Assembly (NCBI GenBank): GCA_963825565.1
Contig: CAWGTW010000007.1
Location: forward strand, 496,001 to 560,000
Source of the DNA: JBFGCT01 sp963825565
Lineage (GTDB): Bacteria; Actinomycetota; Acidimicrobiia; Acidimicrobiales; Ilumatobacteraceae
Length of the DNA stretch: 64,000 nt
Direction of reading: 5' to 3'
Below the pieces are notes generated by a model, which saw only the letters and a program-made list of their open reading frames with translations, ran no database searches and had not been told where the DNA came from. The position numbers were made by a program, and so were the translations under genes. Below are positions 56,601 through 64,000 of the stretch, one piece after another; within the stretch, counting starts at the first letter, position 1, and each line of letters begins with the position of its first letter.

Positions 56601-59600
56601 CCGTCGACGCGATCACCGTGCCGGCATCGACCAGTTCGACGGTCACGACCAGGCCGAGCTCGCCCGGGTCCTGGCTGCTGTCCGCGTCGAGGTCGTGCCA
56701 GACGTAGTCGCCGATCGTCGCGGTCGTATGGAAGGCGAAGTCGGCCGTGTCGATCGCATCGCCCGAGGCGACCGTCACCGGCAGGGTGGTCGGGACCCCG
56801 GCGGTCGCCACGAAGGCCACGCCCGAGTTCACGCCGACCGGCAGCGTCGCCAGGTCGACTCGGACCGTGTAGGCGGCCGGGTCGACGGCCGTGAAGCTGT
56901 AGGCGCCACTCCCATCGGTTGTCGTGGTGGCGACGACGGTGCCTCCGCCGTCGACGAGCTCGATACCGACGCCGATCAGCCCCGGCTCACCGGGATCGCG
57001 GACGCCGTCGGCATCGAGGTCGTGCCATACGAGATCCCCGATGGTCGCCGGATGGGCGTAGCCGACGTCGAGGTCGGTCACCTCCTCGTCCGAGACGACC
57101 GTCACCGGGAGCGACGAGGGCGACGTGCGGGTGAAGCCGGGCGGGATCGTCGACTCATCGACACGCACCGTGTACGAGCCGGGGGCCACGCCGGTGAACG
57201 AGTAGTCGCCGCTGCCGTCGGTCGTCGTGGTGGCGACGACGGTGCCTGCGCCGTCGACGAGCTCGACCGTGATCGAGACCAGCCCGGATTCGCCGAGCTC
57301 CTCGACACCGTCGGCGTCGTCGTCTTCGTAGATCGTGCCGCTGAGCACGGCGGTCGTCGCCAGGCCGATGTCGGCGTTCACGACGTCATCACCCGATTGG
57401 AGCGGGACGACCACGGTCGCCGGGGTCGTCGGCGCGAACTGCGTACCGGACACGAGCCCGACCGGCACGGTCGCGGGATCGTAGGTCACGGTGTAGGACC
57501 CGGGCTGCAGACCGGCGAAGACGTAGTTGCCCAGACCGTCGGTGGTCGTGGTCGCCGGTCCGGACGGGCCGGAGAGCGTGACGGCGATGCCGGCCAGCCC
57601 GAGCTCGCCCGGATCCTGGGCGCCGTCGCCGTCGAGGTCGTGCCAGATCCGGTCGCCGATCGTGGCCGCCAGGGCGTATCCGAAGTCGACGTCGAGCTGG
57701 TTCTCGGCGGAGGCGATGGTCACGGTCTGCGCCTCGCCGCCGGTGGTCGACGTGCCGCCCGCCGGGGGCCCGACCGTGGCGGTGTAGGCGCCGGGGTTCA
57801 GGCCGGAGAAGAGGTACAGGCCGCCGCCTGCGGTGATCGTCGTCAGCGGGACGACCAGGTCGCCGCCGGTCAGGGTGACCGTCAGGCCGTCGAGGCCCGG
57901 CTCGGCGGGATCGAACGTGCCGTCGCCGTCCAGGTCGTCCCAGACGAGGTCGCCGATCGACCCGGTCGTGACGTACCCGACGTCGACGTTGACGATGTCG
58001 TTGCCCGATGTCACGGTGATCGGGAAGACCTCCGCTGTCGACGCGCTGTAGCCGGCGGGCACGGTCGCCATGTCGACGACGACGGTGTAGAGCCCCGGTG
58101 CGACGTTGCCGAACAGGTACGCGCCTGCGGCGTCGCTCGTCGCGGTGGCGATCGTCGTGTTGGTGACGTCGCGGAGCTCGAGCCCGACGCCGGCCAGCCC
58201 GGGCTCGCCGGCGTCCTGCAGGCCATCGCCGTCGAGGTCGTGCCACACGCGGTCGCCGACGGTCACGTTCTCGGCGAGTCCGAAGTCGACGGTGAGCAGC
58301 GTCTCGCCCGAGCCGAGCGTGACGGTCTGGGCGTTACCGCCGGTCGTCGACGTCGCACCGGCCGGCACCCCACCGGTGAGCATGGCTGTGTACGTGCCCG
58401 GCGCAAGGCCGGCGAAGGAGTAGCCGCCACCGAGCGACGTGGTCGTCACGAGCGGCACGCCGAGCGAGGCACCGGTCAGGGTCACCTCGACACCGTCGAT
58501 GCCCAGCTCGCCGACGTTGAGCGTGCCGTTGGCGTTTGCGTCGACGAACACCAGGTCGCCGATCGAGCCCGGTGCGTAGTACCCGAAGTCGACCGAGTCG
58601 ACCGAGTCGGTCGACTGCACCGTGACGGTCTGCGTGGCGCCACCGAACGTGTTGACCGCCCCCGCCGGCAGGTCGGCGGTGTCGATCGAGATCGTGTAGG
58701 TGCCCGGGGCCAGCCCGGTGAACGCGTAGGCGCCGCCGACGGTCTCCTGAGTGATCGGCGAGACGCCGTCGTCCAGCGTCACCGTGACGGCGTCGAAGCC
58801 GGGTTCACCGGCGTCGAATGTGCCATCGCCGTCGAGATCGTCCCAGACCAGGTCGCCGATCGTCGCAGGGGCGGCGTAGCCGAAGTCGAGGTCGACATCG
58901 GTCGACCCCGAGGTGAGCACGGTCGACTGCGCGTCGCCGCCCGTCGTCGACGAGTACGCCGGCGCCGGCAGGTCGGCGATGTCGACCGTGACGGTGTAGT
59001 TCCCGGGGGCCAATCCCGCAAAGCCGTAGACGCCGGTCGGATCGGTCGTGGCGGTCGTTCCGGGCGCAACGCCGGGGCCGGTGAGCGTGACATCGACACC
59101 AGGGAGGCCGGGCTCGCCGGGGTCCTGGATGCCGTCGCCGTCGAGGTCGTGGAAGAGCGTGTCGCCGAGGGCGGCGGGCGCGGCGTACCCGAAGTCGATC
59201 GTGTCGTCGGTCTGCCCGGACACCAGCGACACGTTCTGGCTGTCGCCTCCGGTCGTCGAGGTCGATCCGGCGACCGAGGTGGAGACCACGTAGTCGCCCG
59301 GGATCAACCCGCCGAAGGTGTACGTGCCGCTGCCATCGGTCGTCGCGGTGATCGGGCCAGCGAGGTCGCCGCCGGTCAGGGTGACCGTGATCCCGGCGAT
59401 TCCCGGCTCACCCGGCTGCTGGACACCGTCGCCGTCGAGGTCGTCGAACACGGTGTCGCCGATCGTCGCCGGTGCGGCGTACCCGAAGTCGGCGGTGTCG
59501 ACGACCTCGCCGGACGCGAGGGTCACCAGTTGCGTGCTACCACCGGTCGTCGACACCCACGCCGGGTCGAAGTCGGGGTCGGCGGTTTCGACCGTGACGG

Positions 59601-62600
59601 TGAACGAACCGGGCACGAGGCCGGTGATGCCGTAGGTCCCGCTCGGGCCGGTGGTCACCGTGACGCCGCCGGCCAGACCGGGTCCGTCGATGGTCACGTC
59701 GACATCGGCGATGCCGGTGTCGCCGGCGTCGAAGCTGCCGTTGCCGTTGTTGTCGACGTAGAGCTGGTCGCCGATCGACGCCGGGACTGCGTAGCCGAAG
59801 TCGATGTCGTTGTTCGCCTCGCCCGATTCGACGACGACGGTTTGGGCGTTCCCCCCCGTCGTGCTCAGCGAACCGGCGGGCAGCCCGGCGGTGTCGACGG
59901 TGACCGTGTACGAGCCGGGCAGCAGGCCGCCGAAGGCATAGATGCCGCCGGGGCCGGTGGCAATGGTGGTGCCGGCCGGGTGGCTCGGGCCGACGATCGT
60001 CACGTCGATCGACGCGAACCCGCTGTCGCCGGGCTCCTCGAGTCCGTTGCCGTTGACATCGTCGAAGATCGTGTCGCCGATCGTTGCCGGGAACGCGACC
60101 CCGAAGTCGGCCGCGCTCTCGGTCTCGCCCGACGTGAGCGTGTAGGTCCGCGTGGTCGCGCCGGTGGTCGACGCGCTGCCGGCGAGCGGCCCGACGAGCG
60201 GGACGCTGACCTCGTAATCGCCGGGGGTGAGGCCGGTGAGGACGTAGGTGCCGCTGGCATCGGTGGTGACGGTGGTGCCGCCGGGGTGGGAGGGGCCGGT
60301 GATCGTGACCGCGACACCGGCGATGCCGACGGTGGCTGGGGGTCCGTCGTTCTGGGTCCCGTCGCCGTCGAGGTCGTTCCAGATGTAATCACCGATCGAA
60401 GCGGGGAGGGTGTAGGCGAAGTCGGCGGTGTTGTGGTCGTCGCCGGAGGTGATGGTGACGGTGCGGGTGACGCCGCCGAGGGTGTTGACGGCCCCAACCG
60501 GCAGGGTGCCGGTATCGACGGTGACGGTATAGGTGCCGGGGATGAGCCCGCCGAAGTCGTAGTCGCCGTTGCTCGTCTGGATGGTGGTGCCGGCGGGATG
60601 CGACGGCCCGGTGATGGTGACGTCGACCGCGTCGAAGCCGGGCTCACCCACATCGAACACCCCGTCACCGTCCAGGTCATCGAACACGAAGTCGCCGATG
60701 CTGGCCGGCAGGGTGTACCCGAAGTCGGCGGTGACGATCGCGTCGTTGGAGGCGACCGTGACGGTGCGAGACACCCCACCAAGAGTGTTGACCGCCCCGA
60801 CGGGCAGATCGGCGGTGTCGACGGTGACCGTGTAGGTCCCCGGTGCCAGCCCACCGAAGGAGTACCCGCCGGCCGGGTCGGTCGCGACGGTGAACCCGCC
60901 GGGATGCGTCGGCCCGACAATGGTCACATCGACCGCGTCGAAGCCGGGCTCGCCGACATCGACGACCCCGTCACCGTTCGAATCGTCGAACACCAAGTCA
61001 CCGATCGACGCGGGCTGCGCGAACCCGAAATCGACCGTGTCGACAACATCACCAGAAGTGATCGTCACCGACTGGGCCAACCCACCAGTGGTCGAGAACG
61101 CCCCAGCAGGCAACCCGGCCGTGACCGTCACCGTGTACACCCCGGGCAACACCCCGGTGAAGGAATAACCACCGGCCGGATCGGTGACCGTGGAGATCCC
61201 CGACGGCGGCAACGCACCACCGGTCAACGTCAACGTCACCCCACCCAGACCGATCTCACCGGACTGGCCGCCATCCGCGTCCGAATCGACGAACACGAAG
61301 TCCCCGATCGAACCCGGCGCCGTGTACCCGAAATCAACATCATCGATCACCTGCGCCGAGGCCAACACCCGCACCTGGGAATCACCACCAGTCGTCGACA
61401 CGAACGCCGGATCCATGTCCGCATCGGCAGTATCGACCGTCACCGTGTACACCCCCGGCACCAACCCGGTGAACGCATACCCACCAGCCGGCCCCGTCGT
61501 GATCGTCAACCCACCAGGATGCGACGGACCCACGATCGTCACATCAACATCAGCCAACCCCGGCTCACCAGGATCCTGCACCCCATCACCGTTCAAATCC
61601 TCGAACAACCAGTCACCGATCGCAGCCGGCTCCGCATACCCGAAATCAACCGTCAAATCCGACTCACCCGACGACAACACCACCACCGACGCGTCACCAC
61701 CGGTCGTGGAGAACGCACCCGCCGGCAACCCAGCCGTCACCGTCACCGTGAACGACCCCGGCACCAACCCACCAAACCCGTACACACCCGACGCATCGGT
61801 CACATCCGTCGTCCCCGGCGCCACACCCGGCCCCGACAACGTCAACTCCACCCCCACCAACGGCACATCACCCGCGTCGAACACCCCATTGCCGTTGCTG
61901 TCCGAATAGACGAGATCACCAACCGCAGCCGGCAACGCCACACCAAAATCAACCGTCGTGATCGCGGCACCCGAGGTCACCGTGACGCCGGAGACGGCGA
62001 AGCCACCCGTCGTCGACACCGCGCCCACCGGCAACGTCGCCGTCTCGACAACGACGTCGTAGTCGCCGGGAGCGAGGCCGCCAAGCACGTACGCACCGTT
62101 CGCGTCCGTGGTCACCGTGTTCCCCAACGGGAAGCTCGGCCCGGTGATCGTCACATCCACACCAGCAAACCCGACACTCGGCGGCGGACCATCATCCTGG
62201 GTCCCGTCGCCGTCGAGGTCGTTCCAGATGTAATCACCGATCGAAGCCGGCAGGTAGTACCCGAAATCGCCACCGTTCTCGTCGTCACCCGACACCACCG
62301 TGAACGTCTGACCCGCACCACCGAACGTGTTGACCGCACCAACCGGCAGGGTGCCGGTATCGACCGTGACCGTGTACGTCCCCGGCGTCAACCCCACGAA
62401 GTCATACGCACCGTTGACGGTCTGGATCGTCGTCCCACCCGGATGCGACGGCCCGGTGATCGTCACATCGACCGCGTCGAAACCCGGCTCACCCACATCG
62501 AACACCCCGTCACCGTCCAGGTCCTCCCAGACGAAGTCGCCGATGCTCGCACCCAGGTAATACCCGAAATCGAGCGACGTGTCGCTCTGGCCCGACGTCA

Positions 62601-64000
62601 ACGTCGCCACCTGGCTCACGCCACCGACGGTGTTGGTGTACCCGGCCGGCACCGCGGTCACCGTCACCGTGTACGTGCCCGGATCGAGGCTGCCGAACGA
62701 GTACAGACCCGAGCCCGTCGTCGTCACCGTGGTCCCCGGCGCCACACCCGGACCCGACAACTCGAGCGTCACACCGGCCAAACCGGGCTCACCCACGTCG
62801 AACGCGCCGTCCGCGTCGAGATCCGCGAACACGAAGTCGCCGAGATCTGCCGGCAACACGAACCCGAAATCGACCGTGTCGACATCGTCGCCCGACTCAT
62901 AAGTCGCCGTCACCGACACCGGCGACGAACTCGAGTACCCCACCGGCACACCAGCGACATCCACATCGACCGCGTAACTCCCGGGCAGCAGGTTCGTGAA
63001 CTCGTAGAAACCGAACGCATCGGTCGACACCGTCAACCCGCCCGGATAGCTCGGACCGGTGATCGTCACATCGACGCCGGCCAGACCCGGCTCACCCGGA
63101 TCCTGCACCCCATCCCCATCGAGGTCGTCGAACACGCCGTCACCGATCGTGATCGGGTTGGCCACACCAAAATCAACCGTCAGATCGTCGGTGCCCGAGA
63201 TGATCGTCGTCGACGCCGCGAAGCCGCCGGTCGTCGACACCGCCCCCGACGCCAAGTCACCCGTGTTCACCGTCACCGTGTACGAACCCGGAGCCAACCC
63301 CGCAAAGCCGTAGTTACCGCTCACATCGGTCACATCCGTCGTCCCCGGGAGCACACCAGGACCCGTCAACGTCACCGTCACCGAACCAATCCCCGACTCA
63401 CCCACATCGAAGACACCGTCGCCGTCGAGGTCGTTCCAGATGTAATCACCGATCGAAGCGGGGAGGGTGTAGGCGAAGTCGGCGGTGTTGTGGTCGTCGC
63501 CGGAGGTGATGGTGACGGTGCGGGTGACGCCGCCGAGGGTGTTGACGGCCCCAACCGGCAGGGTGCCGGTATCGACGGTGACGGTATAGGTGCCGGGGAT
63601 GAGCCCGCCGAAGTCGTAGTCGCCGTTGCTCGTCTGGATGGTGGTGCCGGCGGGATGCGACGGCCCGGTGATGGTGACGTCGACCGCGTCGAAGCCGGGC
63701 TCACCCACATCGAACACCCCGTCACCGTCCAGGTCATCGAACACGAAGTCGCCGATGCTGGCCGGCAGGGTGTACCCGAAGTCGGCGGTGACGATCGCGT
63801 CGTTGGAGGCGACCGTGACGGTGCGAGACACCCCACCAAGAGTGTTGACCGCCCCGACGGGCAGATCGGCGGTGTCGACGGTGACCGTGTAGGTCCCCGG
63901 TGCCAGCCCACCGAAGGAGTACCCGCCGGCCGGGTCGGTCGCGACGGTGAACCCGCCGGGATGCGTCGGCCCGACAATGGTCACATCGACCGCGTCGAAG
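53659..64000 (-). CDS. Giant cell-surface protein: about 32 SdrD/Cna-B-like repeats, cadherin-like domain, LPxTG-type anchor (N-terminus outside window)
   Basis: Over 3,440 codons are open to the window edge. About 32 repeats of roughly 100-110 residues follow one another, each with IGD-x-V/I-W/F-x-DLDGDGxxDxGEPG at the start (a Ca2+-binding-type loop), PGTYTVTVDTxxLP in the middle and a VDFGY end. This is the SdrD B-domain / Cna-B pattern. Then come one Ig/cadherin-like module (AADDYGETPQNTPVIVAVVG, TYTPATDFAGSDTFTYTICD), a Pro/Thr stalk (TPPTTPPTTVTTPP) and an anchor: LPRSGSNPAPF, a hydrophobic helix and RRRRPDEA. LPRSG departs from LPxTG (Thr replaced by Ser). It should form a long Ca2+-stiffened fibre attached to the envelope, for adhesion or aggregation; this role is inference. 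Confidence 0.92.
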   Translation of the reverse strand, partial: FDAVDVTIVGPTHPGGFTVATDPAGGYSFGGLAPGTYTVTVDTADLPVGAVNTLGGVSRTVTVASNDAIVTADFGYTLPASIGDFVFDDLDGDGVFDVGEPGFDAVDVTITGPSHPAGTTIQTSNGDYDFGGLIPGTYTVTVDTGTLPVGAVNTLGGVTRTVTITSGDDHNTADFAYTLPASIGDYIWNDLDGDGVFDVGESGIGSVTVTLTGPGVLPGTTDVTDVSGNYGFAGLAPGSYTVTVNTGDLASGAVSTTGGFAASTTIISGTDDLTVDFGVANPITIGDGVFDDLDGDGVQDPGEPGLAGVDVTITGPSYPGGLTVSTDAFGFYEFTNLLPGSYAVDVDVAGVPVGYSSSSPVSVTATYESGDDVDTVDFGFVLPADLGDFVFADLDADGAFDVGEPGLAGVTLELSGPGVAPGTTVTTTGSGLYSFGSLDPGTYTVTVTAVPAGYTNTVGGVSQVATLTSGQSDTSLDFGYYLGASIGDFVWEDLDGDGVFDVGEPGFDAVDVTITGPSHPGGTTIQTVNGAYDFVGLTPGTYTVTVDTGTLPVGAVNTFGGAGQTFTVVSGDDENGGDFGYYLPASIGDYIWNDLDGDGTQDDGPPPSVGFAGVDVTITGPSFPLGNTVTTDANGAYVLGGLAPGDYDVVVETATLPVGAVSTTGGFAVSGVTVTSGAAITTVDFGVALPAAVGDLVYSDSNGNGVFDAGDVPLVGVELTLSGPGVAPGTTDVTDASGVYGFGGLVPGSFTVTVTAGLPAGAFSTTGGDASVVVLSSGESDLTVDFGYAEPAAIGDWLFEDLNGDGVQDPGEPGLADVDVTIVGPSHPGGLTITTGPAGGYAFTGLVPGVYTVTVDTADADMDPAFVSTTGGDSQVRVLASAQVIDDVDFGYTAPGSIGDFVFVDSDADGGQSGEIGLGGVTLTLTGGALPPSGISTVTDPAGGYSFTGVLPGVYTVTVTAGLPAGAFSTTGGLAQSVTITSGDVVDTVDFGFAQPASIGDLVFDDSNGDGVVDVGEPGFDAVDVTIVGPTHPGGFTVATDPAGGYSFGGLAPGTYTVTVDTADLPVGAVNTLGGVSRTVTVASNDAIVTADFGYTLPASIGDFVFDDLDGDGVFDVGEPGFDAVDVTITGPSHPAGTTIQTSNGDYDFGGLIPGTYTVTVDTGTLPVGAVNTLGGVTRTVTITSGDDHNTADFAYTLPASIGDYIWNDLDGDGTQNDGPPATVGIAGVAVTITGPSHPGGTTVTTDASGTYVLTGLTPGDYEVSVPLVGPLAGSASTTGATTRTYTLTSGETESAADFGVAFPATIGDTIFDDVNGNGLEEPGDSGFASIDVTIVGPSHPAGTTIATGPGGIYAFGGLLPGSYTVTVDTAGLPAGSLSTTGGNAQTVVVESGEANNDIDFGYAVPASIGDQLYVDNNGNGSFDAGDTGIADVDVTIDGPGLAGGVTVTTGPSGTYGITGLVPGSFTVTVETADPDFDPAWVSTTGGSTQLVTLASGEVVDTADFGYAAPATIGDTVFDDLDGDGVQQPGEPGIAGITVTLTGGDLAGPITATTDGSGTYTFGGLIPGDYVVSTSVAGSTSTTGGDSQNVSLVSGQTDDTIDFGYAAPAALGDTLFHDLDGDGIQDPGEPGLPGVDVTLTGPGVAPGTTATTDPTGVYGFAGLAPGNYTVTVDIADLPAPAYSSTTGGDAQSTVLTSGSTDVDLDFGYAAPATIGDLVWDDLDGDGTFDAGEPGFDAVTVTLDDGVSPITQETVGGAYAFTGLAPGTYTISIDTADLPAGAVNTFGGATQTVTVQSTDSVDSVDFGYYAPGSIGDLVFVDANANGTLNVGELGIDGVEVTLTGASLGVPLVTTTSLGGGYSFAGLAPGTYTAMLTGGVPAGATSTTGGNAQTVTLGSGETLLTVDFGLAENVTVGDRVWHDLDGDGLQDAGEPGLAGVGLELRDVTNTTIATATSDAAGAYLFGNVAPGLYTVVVDMATVPAGYSASTAEVFPITVTSGNDIVNVDVGYVTTGSIGDLVWDDLDGDGTFDPAEPGLDGLTVTLTGGDLVVPLTTITAGGGLYLFSGLNPGAYTATVGPPAGGTSTTGGEAQTVTIASAENQLDVDFGYALAATIGDRIWHDLDGDGAQDPGELGLAGIAVTLSGPSGPATTTTDGLGNYVFAGLQPGSYTVTYDPATVPVGLVSGTQFAPTTPATVVVPLQSGDDVVNADIGLATTAVLSGTIYEDDDADGVEELGESGLVSITVELVDGAGTVVATTTTDGSGDYSFTGVAPGSYTVRVDESTIPPGFTRTSPSSLPVTVVSDEEVTDLDVGYAHPATIGDLVWHDLDADGVRDPGEPGLIGVGIELVDGGGTVVATTTTDGSGAYSFTAVDPAAYTVRVDLATLPVGVNSGVAFVATAGVPTTLPVTVASGDAIDTADFAFHTTATIGDYVWHDLDADSSQDPGELGLVVTVELVDAGTVIASTVTAADGSYAFSGIEPGTYEVRVTGAPAAYSSTTGNNPSTVVLLSDQLDDSLDFGFADFAGGSIGNEVWDDLDGDGVRDAGEPGIGGVTVDLVLGGVVVGTRVTTSTGAYLFANLAPGSYEVLVDPSTLPAGYAATTAGTDAGNTQATTLLSGGSDLDVDFGYSAPATVGDLVWHDLDGDGVRDAGEPGIAGVVLELRDGAGAVVDTATTDATGAYTLTALVAGDYTVTVDPATAPIGVNSGSAMTATTATTFAVTLVSNELRDDLDVGYVTTASIGDTIFDDLDGDGAQDPGEPGLAGVTVVLTDGGAGTTTAVTDASGVYTFVGLIPGTYSVAVDGATLPAGSMPTTTSSPVTVAVVSDDAIDDVDLGFAQPASLSGMVFADTAGDGTRVGDTGVAGVLVELLDGGAVVASMSTLGDGSYSFTGLLPGSYQVHVELPAGSAFTVPDVGSDALDSDVVTPTGQTAAIDIVSGAAVVNVDAGIFAPAAIGDTVWVDLDGDGIQDPGEPGLAGVTVELRDSGGALVATTTTDSAGNYGFTVDPGLYTVSITTPGGYRVETGGDQQTVSVLSGATDLDVDFAVLGAGHLDGEVVYDVSGDGAIDPGDPGHDGVTVTATWDGPDGIAGTPDDVTFTTTTAGGAYSFDDLPPGGYVIAVDPTTLPDGLIDPTVDPDTIVDLTTEIAIGGSPVGGVDFATTGTASLGDNVFVDDNENGVLDPGEPGVGGVTVTATVSTSSGVLTFTTVTDATGYYQFTDLPAGDYVVTLDPTTVPIGLVPSIIIRTTTLVINGSDDSLDLALVPQVGPVAADDYGETPQNTPVIVAVVGNDSIPTGTVVTVTAVSQPSNGTVVINGDGTVTYTPATDFAGSDTFTYTICDLDSLATLGDNPATRLVFCSTATVTIVTPPPDPSPPGNQTTPTTPPTTPPTTVTTPPATVTTPPVPPPAPLPRSGSNPAPFQALGLVFLAAGLLLLLGSRRRRPDEA
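60359..60943. repeat. 585-bp exact duplication inside the giant gene, copy A
   Basis: Line-by-line comparison shows that this segment is identical to 63416-64000, 3,057 bp (1,019 codons) away. It covers about two B repeats, while the other repeats of the gene have diverged strongly. The match stops abruptly before 60359 and may continue past the window end. Confidence 0.95.
63416..64000. repeat. 585-bp exact duplication inside the giant gene, copy B (runs to window edge)
   Basis: Identical to 60359-60943. The shared copy encodes the same two repeat modules, including the TADFAYTLPASIGDYIWNDL junction. Confidence 0.95.

Overview
The window is very GC-rich, densely packed DNA from a high-GC actinobacterium. 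The gene content (class I KARI, actinobacterial DHAD, GatCAB, inositol-3-phosphate synthase, KhtTU-type antiporter, many ATGA start/stop overlaps, GTG starts, Arg/Asp-rich proteins) fits the class Acidimicrobiia, perhaps an Ilumatobacter relative. That placement is inference. No rRNA, tRNA, insertion sequence, prophage or CRISPR array was recognised.

Layout. 1-7.7 kb, minus strand: adenine deaminase fragment, metY behind a structured leader, an ECF sigma / zinc-finger anti-sigma / MscS-like unit, a 35-codon small ORF, then ilvB-ilvN-ilvC behind a leader-peptide attenuator. 7.8-18.9 kb: a 1.1-kaa uncharacterised protein, an RnfD/NqrB-like membrane protein, folD, a 4 x 92-93 bp tandem repeat, a class IV aminotransferase, ino1 with a divergent (frameshifted) LysR gene, and a secreted protein. 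18.9-28 kb: folate and flavin enzymes, small membrane proteins, a serine hydrolase, a TetR/cupin divergent pair, ilvD, and a KhtT/KhtU-like antiporter pair. 28-33 kb: a LemA cluster facing gatC-gatA-gatB. 33.4-41.4 kb: a galactoside module (GH36 alpha-galactosidase, two sugar ABC permeases and a broken substrate-binding lipoprotein on minus; a broken DeoR regulator and the ABC ATPase on plus). 41.4-53.6 kb: lgt, esterase, ferredoxin, TPR/HD-GYP phosphodiesterase, M48 protease, YbaK, thioesterase, a CDGSH/ferredoxin protein, two gene remnants, a DUF35/thiolase pair, and a SARP regulator divergent from a repeat-built membrane protein. 53.7 kb to the end: one enormous minus-strand gene for a surface protein with about 32 SdrD/Cna-B-like repeats, a proline/threonine stalk and an LPxTG-like anchor; its N-terminus lies outside the window.

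Functional links. Valine/isoleucine synthesis is represented by ilvBNC and ilvD. The ilvBNC leader encodes a short peptide with a Leu-Val-Val-Ile-Leu run, partly in codons rare for this DNA, followed by a terminator with a U-tract: a clear attenuator. metY also has a terminator-like hairpin between a structured leader and its start. The galactoside module is a complete import-and-hydrolysis system with its ATPase encoded divergently.

Caveat. At least six genes (anti-sigma, LysR, sugar permease N-terminus, sugar-binding protein, DeoR, SDR remnant) show small indels that break otherwise conserved reading frames, mostly next to G/C runs. This looks more like residual sequencing error than biological decay, except for two or three short remnants that really lack most of a domain.
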